From contig NZ_SRLA01000001.1 in the NCBI RefSeq assembly GCF_004745825.1, positions 806,001 through 870,000 on the forward strand: 64,000 nucleotides of DNA. Direction: 5' to 3'. This DNA is from Hymenobacter fodinae (lineage in GTDB: Bacteria > Bacteroidota > Bacteroidia > Cytophagales > Hymenobacteraceae). Shown in pieces: positions 37,116-46,202 of this stretch. The notes under the pieces were generated by a model, which saw only the letters and a program-made list of their open reading frames with translations, was not told where the DNA came from and searched no databases. The position numbers and the translations under genes are program-made. The stretch's first letter is position 1, and each line of letters starts with the position of its first letter.

Positions 37116-37163
37116 TGGCAAAAGCCCACAGATAAGTTATCTGTATCGACTCGTTGCGGGCTG

Positions 37164-38615
37164 CTACACTCTCACTATAGCTAGGGCTATGTCTGAGCGC
37201 ACTTCGGGTATCTCAATAACCAACGGGGCAGAGGTGGCTTGCAGCAACAGTTGCCCGGTACGGTGGCCCGCCGTTGTGTTCCAGAGGTGCACCAGGTAAC
37301 TGCCTTCCTGCAGCCCCGGCAGACTAAGTTGCACAGGCAGTGGGCGCACCTGTTGTAGCATAGTGCCGCCGCGCTTCTTGAGGCTGTCTTGCCGCAGCAG
37401 CCATACCACCGCCTGAGTTGTATCGCCGCAGGCAAACCCCACAAACGCCGGTGTGGAAAGTTGCAACTCGTGGTTGAGGTTCCGGCGCCGGAAGCGCGAC
37501 CAGTCGATCAGCTTTGTGAAGGAGGCCAAGCTTTGCTGCGCCGCCCGCATGCCGTGGGTAAGCACGTGCGGGTGCCGGTTAGGCCAGCGCATACCACCGC
37601 CCGCCGCGCCGGAGGCCAGGTGAGCCCACTGCATATGCCGGAAATACTCATCGTCGAAGGCTTCTGGTAGAGTGCGCCGCCGGTCTTTGAACGTGTGGAT
37701 GGGGCCATGCTCGCTATCGAAAAAGGGAGCGAGTTGCCGTTGATGCTCCAGGGCCTCCCGCACCAGGGCCCCCGTACGGATTGCTGAGCGTACCGTATCC
37801 TTTGGGTGGTCTATGGTAGCGGCATCGTAGAAGTGAGAAGTAGCAAAGTCGAGCTGCGGATGCCGAAAAATGACATCTGCCAGGGCCGGGTGCTCATCTA
37901 GCACGGGCCCGAATACCGAGACCGTTTGCAAGTGAGTACGCCCGTATAGTCTCGTCTCCACCTCCCGCAGATGCGTGCTGATTTCCGCAATAAAGTCGTA
38001 GAAGCCTTCCGTGCGACCCCGGGAATGCCGCGGGTGAATCTCATTCCACAAGTCCCAGGCGAAGAGGGCTCCGCTGCCACCCCAGCGCTCCGTGGCAAAC
38101 GTCAGGCGGTTTTTAATGGCCGTGAGTGTGCTGGGGCAGAGCAACCACCGCGAATGATGAGTACACGGGCCACCGTGCACCTGGTTGTAGGGGTGATGGC
38201 GCCACCGCTTCCACATCCAGAACGTATCATAAGGAGTGAGCAGCACCCGCAGGCCGTATTGCTCGCAGAGAGCAAACAGATCATCCCAGAGGCGCACCAT
38301 ATGGGGCTGAAAGCGCCCCACGGGTCGTTCCAGGTAGCGGTTCTCCGTTTGGCAGTACTCCAGCATAAACCGCAAGCACGTTACGCCGTGCGCCGCCAAC
38401 CACGCGAGGTGCCCCTCCACGGCGGCCATATTTTTCCGACGGAACAGCCCAGCAAAATCCGGCCAGGTGATGGCGTCGTTCTGGCCAATAGGCGTCCAGT
38501 TCTGCCCTTCGTCGGTGATGAAGTAGGGCGCAGCGGGCGCCACCTGAATCCAGTGCAGACGTTGGGTGAAAAGAGTTGGGGCAGGAGCTATTTGAAAAGA
38601 GGGGAGGGGCTGCAT
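37164..38615 (-). CDS. GH5-like cellulase-family glycoside hydrolase
   Basis: The start at 38615 (MQPLPSFQIAPAP) is preferred because the upstream extension in the same frame is Cys/Trp-rich noise. The 483 residues form a TIM barrel of clan GH-A type: LFAWDLWNEIHP holds the Asn-Glu acid/base and FFDSEHGPIH the likely nucleophile Glu; VTCLRFMLEYCQTEN marks an early strand. The last ~90 residues form a beta-rich domain. There is no signal peptide, which is unusual for a polysaccharide hydrolase and suggests an intracellular oligosaccharide or glycolipid substrate. Confidence 0.78.
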   Translation of the reverse strand: MQPLPSFQIAPAPTLFTQRLHWIQVAPAAPYFITDEGQNWTPIGQNDAITWPDFAGLFRRKNMAAVEGHLAWLAAHGVTCLRFMLEYCQTENRYLERPVGRFQPHMVRLWDDLFALCEQYGLRVLLTPYDTFWMWKRWRHHPYNQVHGGPCTHHSRWLLCPSTLTAIKNRLTFATERWGGSGALFAWDLWNEIHPRHSRGRTEGFYDFIAEISTHLREVETRLYGRTHLQTVSVFGPVLDEHPALADVIFRHPQLDFATSHFYDAATIDHPKDTVRSAIRTGALVREALEHQRQLAPFFDSEHGPIHTFKDRRRTLPEAFDDEYFRHMQWAHLASGAAGGGMRWPNRHPHVLTHGMRAAQQSLASFTKLIDWSRFRRRNLNHELQLSTPAFVGFACGDTTQAVVWLLRQDSLKKRGGTMLQQVRPLPVQLSLPGLQEGSYLVHLWNTTAGHRTGQLLLQATSAPLVIEIPEVRSDIALAIVRV

Positions 38616-38872
38616 TACAGGGCCAAACGAGGCGGAGAGCGTAGTTGGTGCGGGTACGGGTGTAGGCCACCTACAAGGATGCGCGCAGCCTAAAAGTTCG
38701 GCTAGGCCACTCCAAACGCCATCCAAAGTATGTAGCGGGCAGGCCTAAGACAAACGTTGGGCGAGTGCATTTGCCCCGTGATGGCCCCAGCCGTGCAACG
38801 CAAGCAGTCGGCACTATGTCCCTTGCCTGCCGTGACGTAAGTTGCAGTCCGGCTTTGCTACTCGCCGCATCT

Positions 38873-41329
38873 ATGCTGAAACGACTTCTCCTGCTGCTGG
38901 CCGCTGGGCCCGCTTTTTTGCCCATTGCCACTGCCCAGCAACTCGGGCCGCTTACCGTTGAGAAAATCATGCGCGATCCTGCGCAGTGGATCGGCAACTC
39001 ACCCAGTAACATTTCCTGGGCCGAAGATGGCAAGCGCATCTACTTTACTTGGAACCCTGAGAAAGCCCGCCGCGACTCGCTCTACAGTATCAGTCCCAGC
39101 GGTGGCACGGCCCGTAAAGTGAGCCTGCGGGAGCAGTACGCTCTGCCGGCTGCCAACGGCGAATACGATCAACGTCACACCCGCAAAGTATATGAGAAGG
39201 ACGGCGACATTTATCTGCTGGATCTCAAAACCCAACGGGCCCACCGCGTAACCAATACCGCCGAGCGGGAGCTAGACCCCGTTTTTGCCCTTCAGGGGCA
39301 GCTCATCAGCTACACCCGCGCGGGCAACCTTTACACCTGGGACCCCGCCACCGGCGAAACCGTGCAGCGCACCGATTTCCGCCGCGGCAATAGGCCTAGC
39401 GACGCCTCTACGGATAAGGCCGAGAAGTTCTTAAAAGCTCAGCAGCTGGCCCTGTTCGACATTATCAAGCTGAAGGACCAGGATGCCAAAGCTCGCCAGC
39501 GCCAACAGAAAGCCCTGGCCCGCTTGCGGCCCAAAGCCATTTGGGTAGGCCAGCAGTCGGTGCGCAACCTGCGCCTCTCGCCCGATGGCCGCTACGTGAC
39601 GTACACATTGGCTCAGGAGCCTAGTGCCGAAAAAGTAGCCATTGTGCCCAACTTCGTGACGGCCTCGGGCTTCACCGAAGACATCAGCACCCGCACCAAA
39701 GTAGGCGCCGCCCAAACGGCGTATCAGCTAGGCCTCTATGACATTGGGCGCGACACCACGTTTGTGCTGGGCTACCGCGAGCTGAAAGGTTTGGATGAAC
39801 AGCCGGCTTACCGCAAAGAATACCAGCTGCCTGCCAAAGCTCCCGTCCCCGCCGACTCGGCCAAAGCGAAGTCAGCAGCTGGCAAGAAGGAAAAACCCGC
39901 CACGGAGCTGCGCCGCGTGATTCCTTACGGTCCGTTTTGGTCTGAGGATGGCAGGCGCGCTTTCCTGGTCATCCGCAGCACCGACAATAAAGACCGATGG
40001 ATTGTAGGCCTCGACCCGGCCACTCAAAAAATTAATCTGCTTGATCGGCAGCACGACGACGCCTGGATCAACGGCCCCGGCATCGGCTACGACGAGGGCA
40101 ACGTGGGCTGGCTGCCCGACTCGCGCCGCATCTGGTTCCAGAGCGAGGAAAGCGGGTACAGTCACCTTTATACTCTCGATGTAACCAATGGCCAGAAGAA
40201 AGCTCTTACCAGCGGCAAATTTGAGGTGCAGCGGGCTCAGCTCAGCCAAGACAAGAAAACCTGGTACCTCACGGCCAACAAAGTGCACCCCGGCGAGCAG
40301 CACTTCTACCGCATGCCCGTTAGTGGCGGCGAGCTGACGCAAATAACCTCACTGCCCGGCAGCAGCGAAGTCACGCTTTCGCCCGATGAGAAAACCCTGG
40401 CCGTTCGCTATAGCACCGCCAACACACCCTGGGAGCTGTACGTGATGGACAATAAGCCCGGCGCAAAAATGCGCCGCCTCACCCATAGCACTACCCCTGA
40501 GTTTGAAAGCTACGCGTGGCGCATGCCCGAGGTCATTACCATCAAGGCCCGCGATGGAGCCGATGTGTACGCCCGCCTCTACAGGCCTAGCAGCCCGCAG
40601 GCGCAAGGGCCGGCCGTAATATTTGTGCACGGAGCCGGCTACTTGCAGAACGCCCATAAGTGGTGGAGCACCTACTTCCGCGAGTACATGTTCCACAACT
40701 TGCTGGTTGACAAGGGTTACACTGTACTCGATATTGACTACCGCGGTTCTGCGGGCTACGGCCGCGACGTGCGCACCGGTATTTACCGCTTTATGGGCGG
40801 CAAAGACCTCAACGACCAGGTAGACGGTGCCAAGCTGCTAACCGAGAAATACAGCGTGAGCCCCCAACGCATTGGTATTTACGGCGGTAGCTACGGCGGC
40901 TTTATCACGCTGATGGCCATGTTCACCCAGCCCGATGTGTTCAAGGCCGGCGCCGCCCTGCGCTCCGTTACCGATTGGGCTCACTACAACCACGGCTACA
41001 CCGACAACATCCTCAATGAGCCCTACAACGACTCGGTGGCCTACGCCCGCTCCTCACCCATTTATTACGCCAATGGCCTGAAGGGTGCCCTGCTCATGTG
41101 CCACGGCATGGTGGATACCAACGTGCACTTCCAGGACATTGTGCGGCTCTCGCAACGCCTCATTGAGCTGCACAAGGAGAATTGGGAGCTAGCCGTGTAT
41201 CCCGTAGAAGACCATGGTTTTGTGGAATCCTCTTCCTGGACCGATGAGTACAAGCGCATTTTGAAGCTGTTCGAGACCAACCTCAAGCCTGCCTCAGGTG
41301 CTACCATTGGAAGTTCCGGCAGACAGTAG
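38873..41329 (+). CDS. S9 family prolyl-oligopeptidase-type peptidase (DPP IV-like), exported
   Basis: The ATG at 38873 opens a signal peptide (MLKRLLLLLAAGPAFLPIATAQ). The 818-residue protein has an N-terminal beta-propeller (about 30-540, with SPDGRYV, WLPDSRRIWF and SPDEKTLAVRY blades) and a C-terminal hydrolase domain (from about 560). The catalytic triad is Ser in YGGSYGGF, Asp in GMVDTNVHF and His in VEDHGFVE. It should release dipeptides or short peptides in the periplasm or at the surface. The divergent neighbour is the GH5-like gene, and about 257 bases between them hold no clear promoter match. Confidence 0.9.
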   Translation: MLKRLLLLLAAGPAFLPIATAQQLGPLTVEKIMRDPAQWIGNSPSNISWAEDGKRIYFTWNPEKARRDSLYSISPSGGTARKVSLREQYALPAANGEYDQRHTRKVYEKDGDIYLLDLKTQRAHRVTNTAERELDPVFALQGQLISYTRAGNLYTWDPATGETVQRTDFRRGNRPSDASTDKAEKFLKAQQLALFDIIKLKDQDAKARQRQQKALARLRPKAIWVGQQSVRNLRLSPDGRYVTYTLAQEPSAEKVAIVPNFVTASGFTEDISTRTKVGAAQTAYQLGLYDIGRDTTFVLGYRELKGLDEQPAYRKEYQLPAKAPVPADSAKAKSAAGKKEKPATELRRVIPYGPFWSEDGRRAFLVIRSTDNKDRWIVGLDPATQKINLLDRQHDDAWINGPGIGYDEGNVGWLPDSRRIWFQSEESGYSHLYTLDVTNGQKKALTSGKFEVQRAQLSQDKKTWYLTANKVHPGEQHFYRMPVSGGELTQITSLPGSSEVTLSPDEKTLAVRYSTANTPWELYVMDNKPGAKMRRLTHSTTPEFESYAWRMPEVITIKARDGADVYARLYRPSSPQAQGPAVIFVHGAGYLQNAHKWWSTYFREYMFHNLLVDKGYTVLDIDYRGSAGYGRDVRTGIYRFMGGKDLNDQVDGAKLLTEKYSVSPQRIGIYGGSYGGFITLMAMFTQPDVFKAGAALRSVTDWAHYNHGYTDNILNEPYNDSVAYARSSPIYYANGLKGALLMCHGMVDTNVHFQDIVRLSQRLIELHKENWELAVYPVEDHGFVESSSWTDEYKRILKLFETNLKPASGATIGSSGRQ

Positions 41330-41396
41330 GTGGCTTAGCTTAGCAAAGCTTATTGATGCGTCGCCTTGCTTCAGAATTTTAGAGACGGGGTGGTGC

Positions 41397-42734
41397 TCAG
41401 AGCTGCTTTGAGGTGGGGAATTTATCAGTATTACGATTTAGCTGGTAGCTAATTCCCGCTGATAAGCTAATGGGAGTATAGATATAGTCAATAGCTAAAT
41501 CTTCGCCCGTTGAGCTCTTAAATCGGTGCGTGAAATATTCTGTTTCGTAAGTACGCACCGTACCCGCAAACGTATAGCGCTTATAACGAAACCCTGCCTC
41601 CATATACGGTAGGGCAGTGCCGCGGAAACCATACAAAAATTCTTGTCCGTAGTAAGTCGGATTTAGGTTTGTGTAAGACTTCGTGCGCCAGAAAGTATTG
41701 ATTTCATATCCAAACCCTACAAGCACTCGGAGATTGGGTGCAACTGGAAGCAAGCCGCGTAAACCAAACTGGAAAGCTGCATTCAGGCCACGCCAATCAT
41801 ACACGCCAGTACGAAGTGCATATTGAGATGGTAGAGTTATGCTTCCACGGCGACCATACAATGCACCTACCACGGCTGTGTGCAAGGCAAGGCGCCGACC
41901 CGGAAGAACCAAATCCAAGTAAGTACCCAATTGTAGATGAGATCGGCCATCGTCATTAAGCCCTTTCAGTGCATCGTTGCCTAAAGTAGGCTGCTGCATA
42001 GGACTAGTAGAGAGGCGCAAGGAGTTATAGCGTAAGCCAGCCGTTAGACCTACCAACATGGCCGCCTTAGGTCGCGGAACTTGCTCCGTAATAGCTTCGG
42101 TTCCTAGATGGCGAGCAGCAGAACATTCTTGATTATAAGTTTGCACAACGCGTGTAAGATCCTTTGCAGTAAAGGAGGCCGTTGCAGCCATCTTCACTGC
42201 TGACGGACAGTCGCCGAAATACTGAAGAAGTTGGGCGTGGTAATTATTAGCATCAGCGATATACTGCCTACCATTTCGCTCTGTTAAGCATAGGCGTTCC
42301 GCCATCTCTAGGTATGGCTGTTGCTCACGCCGAACAAAAAAGTGTTTCGAGGCGTCTATCGTTATACCTAACAGGCTAGCAGGGCCATCTACCCACACGT
42401 CTGCTAGCACCACTTCTAGCAATTGACGTTTAGGAGTACCGCGGGTAAGTCGGTCAACACGTACCTGAGCAAAGCGATCAATGGGCACCAGAGCACTACG
42501 TAGTAAGCGGCTTTTACTTAAACATACGCTCTGCAAGTCGGCGGCCATATAAATCAGGTCCTCTGTACCGCGCCGAAAGCGAATTTCGGAAGGTGGTTCT
42601 TCCCAAAAGTCATTTTGTATCTCGCCCCGCAGGGTGTCACCTGTGCTGAGCACAACGTATCCTGGCTCAAAAGTCTGTGCTTGCGCTATGACAGAAATCA
42701 GGAGTAATATATTAACAAGTAGAACTTTTTTCAT
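41397..42734 (-). CDS. Outer-membrane beta-barrel protein of unknown function
   Basis: The 445 residues begin with a signal peptide (MKKVLLVNILLLISVIAQAQ) and GYVVLSTGDTLRGEI, an opening I know from many uncharacterised Bacteroidota proteins. A soluble N-terminal region (to about 210) is followed by amphipathic strands (about 220-435) of a porin-like barrel. The gene is visibly poorer in GC than its neighbours and contains no copy of the GGCCTAG word over 1.3 kb, so it may be a more recent arrival. Its promoter is one of the clearest in the window. Confidence 0.65.
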   Translation of the reverse strand: MKKVLLVNILLLISVIAQAQTFEPGYVVLSTGDTLRGEIQNDFWEEPPSEIRFRRGTEDLIYMAADLQSVCLSKSRLLRSALVPIDRFAQVRVDRLTRGTPKRQLLEVVLADVWVDGPASLLGITIDASKHFFVRREQQPYLEMAERLCLTERNGRQYIADANNYHAQLLQYFGDCPSAVKMAATASFTAKDLTRVVQTYNQECSAARHLGTEAITEQVPRPKAAMLVGLTAGLRYNSLRLSTSPMQQPTLGNDALKGLNDDGRSHLQLGTYLDLVLPGRRLALHTAVVGALYGRRGSITLPSQYALRTGVYDWRGLNAAFQFGLRGLLPVAPNLRVLVGFGYEINTFWRTKSYTNLNPTYYGQEFLYGFRGTALPYMEAGFRYKRYTFAGTVRTYETEYFTHRFKSSTGEDLAIDYIYTPISLSAGISYQLNRNTDKFPTSKQL

Positions 42735-42751
42735 AGAGTATAATTTTTTTA

Positions 42752-42781
42752 TAAAGGTACTAGCCTGCAGTCCTTAACAAA
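42752..42781 (-). promoter_or_regulatory. Promoter of the outer-membrane barrel gene
   Basis: On the minus strand TTTG (42781-42778), 18 bases, then TACCTTTA (42759-42752): near-consensus Bacteroidota promoter, 17 bases before the ATG. Confidence 0.65.
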
Positions 42782-43013
42782 TTGTGGTTTTTGTATTAAG
42801 ACGAATAATTAGTAGTTGTCATGGGCTAGCCTTCGTTCATGAATGCCAGAAATAGTTAATAAAATCGTAGCTGATACCTATAAAAGGCAGGTTCTCTCAC
42901 TCCGGTCATGATTTAGGTGTGCACCTGAATCATATAGCAATTTCAGAGTAAAGGCTCTAAGGCAGATCAGCAGGAATTCCATCTTATCATCCTTTCACCA
43001 TGTAGAAAACTCG
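42782..43013. other. AT-rich intergenic stretch between divergent promoters
   Basis: This is the upstream DNA of the barrel gene and of metK. I see no open frame, repeat or aptamer core in it. It is distinctly AT-richer than flanking genes and has no GGCCTAG word. Confidence 0.5.
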
Positions 43014-43021
43014 TAGCTTTG
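43014..43021 (+). promoter_or_regulatory. Promoter -7 element TAGCTTTG for metK
   Basis: An exact TAnnTTTG match; transcription would begin near 43028, inside or just before the structured leader. The -33 half is unclear. Confidence 0.5.
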
Positions 43022-43024
43022 CGG

Positions 43025-43069
43025 CCCTGCCTGGTCAGTTGCCAGGGTGGGGCAGGGGCTGCCGGCCCC
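43025..43069 (+). promoter_or_regulatory. metK leader with two mutually exclusive hairpins
   Basis: CCCTGCC (43025-43031) can pair with GGCAGGG (43051-43057), with an inner TGG/CCA. Alternatively GGGGC (43055-43059) pairs with GCCCC (43065-43069). The two share bases 43055-43057, so only one can form at a time. This resembles an attenuator or small riboswitch in front of a SAM synthase gene, but I do not recognise a known SAM-class core. Confidence 0.45.
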
Positions 43070-43094
43070 TTGCGTACTTCTACCTTACTAGCTG

Positions 43095-44357
43095 ATGCCG
43101 TACTTGTTCACCTCCGAATCTGTTTCGGAAGGCCACCCCGATAAAGTAGCCGACCAGATTTCTGATGCCATTCTCGACGAATACTTGCGTCAGGACCCAA
43201 CGGCCAAAGTCGCTTGCGAAACCCTGGTTACCACCGATTTTGCGCTGGTAGCCGGCGAAATTAAATCGACGGCCCACGTGGAGGCCGAGCCCATCATTCG
43301 GGAGGTAATTCGCCGCATCGGCTACAACAAGCCTGAGTACCTCTTCAACGCCGATACCTGTGAGGTGATGAACCGCCTGCACGAGCAGTCGGCCGACATC
43401 AACCAGGGTGTTGAGCGCGCCAAGCCCGAAGAGCAGGGCGCCGGCGACCAGGGCATGATGTTCGGGTATGCTACCCGTGAAACCGAAAACTACATGCCTC
43501 TGGCCCTCGACCTTTCGCACCGTTTGCTGCGTGAGCTGTCGGCTATCCGTAAGGCTGGTCAGGAGATGACCTACCTGCGCCCCGACGCCAAGAGCCAGGT
43601 AACTATCCGCTACAACGACGACAACACCCCGGAAGCCATCGAAACCATCGTGGTTAGCACCCAGCACGATGACTTCGACCAGAACGAGCAGGTGATGCTG
43701 AGCCAGATTGAGCAGGACATCAAGAACATCTTGATTCCGCGCGTGAAGGCCCAACTGAGCCAAGAGGTGCAGGCGCTTTTCACTGAGGATATCAAGTATC
43801 ATATCAACCCCACTGGCAAGTTCGTAATTGGTGGTCCTCACGGCGACTCCGGCCTTACCGGTCGGAAAATTATTGTGGATACCTATGGCGGGAAAGGAGC
43901 CCACGGCGGTGGTGCTTTCTCCGGTAAAGACTCGTCCAAAGTCGACCGTTCAGCGGCCTACGCTGCTCGTCACATTGCCAAAAACCTGGTAGCAGCTGGT
44001 GTTGCTGATCAAGTGCTCGTGCAGGTGGCCTACGCTATTGGCGTAGCCGAGCCAGTAGGTGTATTTGTGACTACCTACGGCACCACCAAGGCAACGGGCT
44101 CGTTCGGTCACCAGCTCACCGATGGTGAAATTGCCGCCAAAGTGCAGAGCATTTTTGATCTGCGCCCTTATGCTATTGTGCAGCGCCTAGGCCTGCAGAA
44201 CCCCATTTTCGCTGAGTCGGCTGCTTACGGCCACATGGGTCGGCAGCCTGGCACGAAAGAGGTAACGCTGGCCGATGACTCAACTAAGACCGTTGAAACT
44301 TTCACGTGGGAGAAGCTCGACTACGTAGATAAGATCAAGTCGGAGTTTGCCCTGTAG
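43095..44357 (+). CDS. metK: S-adenosylmethionine synthase
   Basis: The 420-residue enzyme makes SAM from methionine and ATP. Family landmarks are the N-terminal SESVSEGHPDKVADQISDAILD, GAGDQGMMFGYA, FVIGGPHGDSGLTGRK and GGGAFSGKDSSKVDRSAAYAAR (the phosphate-binding loop). All catalytic segments are intact and the length is normal. It stands alone with a promoter element, a folded leader and a terminator. It links the metY-metX-hom block to SAM, the ligand of the riboswitch at 7145. Confidence 0.97.
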   Translation: MPYLFTSESVSEGHPDKVADQISDAILDEYLRQDPTAKVACETLVTTDFALVAGEIKSTAHVEAEPIIREVIRRIGYNKPEYLFNADTCEVMNRLHEQSADINQGVERAKPEEQGAGDQGMMFGYATRETENYMPLALDLSHRLLRELSAIRKAGQEMTYLRPDAKSQVTIRYNDDNTPEAIETIVVSTQHDDFDQNEQVMLSQIEQDIKNILIPRVKAQLSQEVQALFTEDIKYHINPTGKFVIGGPHGDSGLTGRKIIVDTYGGKGAHGGGAFSGKDSSKVDRSAAYAARHIAKNLVAAGVADQVLVQVAYAIGVAEPVGVFVTTYGTTKATGSFGHQLTDGEIAAKVQSIFDLRPYAIVQRLGLQNPIFAESAAYGHMGRQPGTKEVTLADDSTKTVETFTWEKLDYVDKIKSEFAL

Positions 44358-44372
44358 AGTGGCCTAGCCCAT

Positions 44373-44413
44373 AAAAAAAGTCCCGGCTGCACTTGGCAGT
44401 CGGGACTTTTTTT
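44373..44413. terminator. Bidirectional terminator between metK and hpf
   Basis: AAAAGTCCCG/CGGGACTTTT arms, extended by CTGC/GCAG, are flanked by A7 and T7 and separate convergent genes. Confidence 0.88.
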
Positions 44414-44475
44414 ATGAGTTGTGAACATGTCCAGGTAGCCTAGCCTGTAGTGCTAGTCCACTTGGCTACAAGTGC

Positions 44476-44775
44476 TCAGTGGCTCACAAGCTTTTCTTTG
44501 TACCTGGTAATCTGACGCTTCAAACTATCAGCAGCGGCATCAGCGGCAGCCTCAAAAGTGCCGGCATCTTCCTGGGCGAAAAGCGTAGTGCCGGGGACGC
44601 GCACTTTCACTTCTACCGTTTTATTATTTATACCATCCTTGTTATTCAGGCGCATAATTACTTCACCCTCTGTGACATGGTCATAGAAAGTTTCGAGTTT
44701 ATCAAGACGCTTCTGGATGAAGTCAATCAGTTTCTGGTCGGCGTCGAAATGCACCGATTGCATCTGTACTTTCAT
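44476..44775 (-). CDS. hpf: Short ribosome hibernation promoting factor
   Basis: The 99-residue protein is the N-terminal HPF/RaiA domain alone (MKVQMQSVHFDADQKLIDFIQKRL... ADSLKRQITRYKEKL) without the long-form C-terminal dimerisation domain. It binds the 30S decoding region in stationary phase and shields or dimerises ribosomes. It lies 30 bases after xerC on the same strand, so it is probably cotranscribed; this xerC-hpf order is familiar in Bacteroidota. Confidence 0.9.
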   Translation of the reverse strand: MKVQMQSVHFDADQKLIDFIQKRLDKLETFYDHVTEGEVIMRLNNKDGINNKTVEVKVRVPGTTLFAQEDAGTFEAAADAAADSLKRQITRYKEKLVSH

Positions 44776-44805
44776 CGGATGTTGGGTTAAGGGTAAAAGA
44801 AAAAA

Positions 44806-45693
44806 TCAGGCTTTTGGATGGGCCTTTTCAAATACGGATTTGAGCTTGTCAATACTTAAGTGCGTGTACACCTGGGTGGCTGCCAAATTAGCGTGGCCTA
44901 GCAACTCTTTAATAGCGTTTAAGTCAGCTCCCTTACCCAACAAGTGGGTGGCAAAGGAATGACGTAACACATGCGGGTGTTGCTGGCCTGATGCAGTGGT
45001 AATCTGGCTCAAATAGTGCTTTACCGTGCGATACACAAACTTTTCATAGAGCGGCTCTCCTTTGTCCGTAACGAGGAGTGCCCGGCGGGCGTTGCTCTCA
45101 GAACCAAATTCGCGTTGCTTGTGCGCTATATAGTGTTCTATAACTATAAGTAGAGTAGGATTGAGTGGCACAAGGCGCTGCTTGTTGCCCTTACCCGTCA
45201 CACGCACAGTTTTACTGGCTAAACTAATGTCTTCGTGGGCGATACCTATCAGCTCCGAGAGGCGGATACCCGTGCCATAGAGCAGTTCCAGAATTAGTTG
45301 GTCGCGGGAGCCAGTAAGATCATCCGTAAAGGCAAACGTATTGAGCAAACCATTTAGGGAATCCTCGGCCACAAAGTCGGGGAGCTTCTTTGCTACTTTA
45401 GGAGAAGTGATGCGCAACATGGGGTTCTTCTGGATGGCCCCCGTGCGTAGCAGGTACTTATAGTAAGAGCGTAAACAGGCAATCTTTCGGTTTACCGTAC
45501 GTGGGTCTTGATGCTGCTGCATCAAGGTCACCACCCAAGAGCGAATCAGCATGTGGTCAGCCTGCGCCGGGTCTTTCAACTCGTAAGTGGCCTCTAGAAA
45601 AGCAGAAAACTGGCGCAGATCGGTTTGATACGACAGAACTGTATGCGGGCTATAGCGCCGCTCAAACCGCAAATAATCAAAAAACAATTCCAT
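44806..45693 (-). CDS. xerC: Tyrosine recombinase XerC
   Basis: The ATG at 45693 (MELFFDYLRFERRYSPHTVLSYQTDL) is used because the upstream in-frame codons are TTG-initiated and unlike the family. The 295-residue enzyme has the SAM-like N-terminal core-binding domain and the catalytic set Arg (GTGIRLSELIGI), Lys (VTGKGNKQR), HVLRHSFATHLL, His (LGHANLAATQ) and Tyr in VYTHL. It resolves chromosome dimers at dif with XerD. The size and chromosomal context (rpsU, hpf) indicate the housekeeping protein rather than an integrase. Confidence 0.92.
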   Translation of the reverse strand: MELFFDYLRFERRYSPHTVLSYQTDLRQFSAFLEATYELKDPAQADHMLIRSWVVTLMQQHQDPRTVNRKIACLRSYYKYLLRTGAIQKNPMLRITSPKVAKKLPDFVAEDSLNGLLNTFAFTDDLTGSRDQLILELLYGTGIRLSELIGIAHEDISLASKTVRVTGKGNKQRLVPLNPTLLIVIEHYIAHKQREFGSESNARRALLVTDKGEPLYEKFVYRTVKHYLSQITTASGQQHPHVLRHSFATHLLGKGADLNAIKELLGHANLAATQVYTHLSIDKLKSVFEKAHPKA

Positions 45694-45775
45694 ACGTTGG
45701 GCTTCAACAGCTGTGCTGCGGATACCCAATGTATGGAATTCAGTGGAAGAAAAAAACGAATGGAAAGAGCGCGAA

Positions 45776-45818
45776 AAAGCCGGCTGTTATGCTACAAGAG
45801 CACACATCAGCCGGCTTT
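45776..45818. terminator. Terminator downstream of rpsU
   Basis: Eleven-base perfect arms (AAAGCCGGCTG and CAGCCGGCTTT) with a 21-base loop lie between rpsU and xerC. Confidence 0.75.
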
Positions 45819-45845
45819 ATCTAGCTTGTAGGAAGCTTCTGGAGA

Positions 45846-46043
45846 CTATTGGTTAGCCTCGTTGCCGTACATCTCCTGCTTGTAGATAGCTTTCTGCTTC
45901 TGCTTGCGGTTGGTGATGGAAGGCTTCTGGAAAAACGTGCGGCGACGCAGTTCTTTCAGCACGCCAGTGCGCTCGAATTTCTTCTTAAAGCGCTTGAGCG
46001 CACGGTCAACCGACTCGTTTTCTTTGATTTGTACGATGATCAT
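45846..46043 (-). CDS. rpsU: 30S ribosomal protein bS21
   Basis: The ATG at 46043 gives the 65-residue [20 protein letters not shown], standard for Bacteroidota S21; the longer frame adds 24 non-homologous residues. The rest is basic, [15 protein letters not shown] and [10 protein letters not shown]. In Bacteroidota bS21 takes part in hiding the 16S anti-Shine-Dalgarno end. I find no AGGAGG before this ATG. An excellent promoter lies about 40 bases upstream. Confidence 0.96.
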   Translation of the reverse strand: MIIVQIKENESVDRALKRFKKKFERTGVLKELRRRTFFQKPSITNRKQKQKAIYKQEMYGNEANQ

Positions 46044-46083
46044 ATCTTCAGTGAGGTTGAAAACTTTCCTGGCTAGAGGGCTG

Positions 46084-46116
46084 CAAAGATAAGGAAGTCT
46101 ACGTGGTAGATGCAAA
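46084..46116 (-). promoter_or_regulatory. rpsU promoter
   Basis: On the minus strand TTTG (46116-46113), 21 bases, then TATCTTTG (46091-46084), both exact. The leader is about 35 nt. Confidence 0.7.
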
Positions 46117-46202
46117 TGGTTTGCAGATTAACTATGATTCAACAGTTTATCTGCTTCATTTTAGCGCTAGGCCACCCTAATGCGCTTCCACGTTGCTGGA
46201 GG

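Noticed and set aside
37971-38693. Plus-strand frame of 240 codons over the GH5-like gene
   Set aside because: It is an antisense shadow with no family features and lies across a clear glycosidase.
43080-43904. Antisense frame of 274 codons over metK
   Set aside because: This is a shadow of metK produced by GC-rich third positions; metK is intact and certain.
44806-45693. The tyrosine recombinase as an integrase of a mobile element
   Set aside because: Its length, motifs and xerC-hpf-rpsU context fit the housekeeping XerC, and there are no att-like repeats or cargo.
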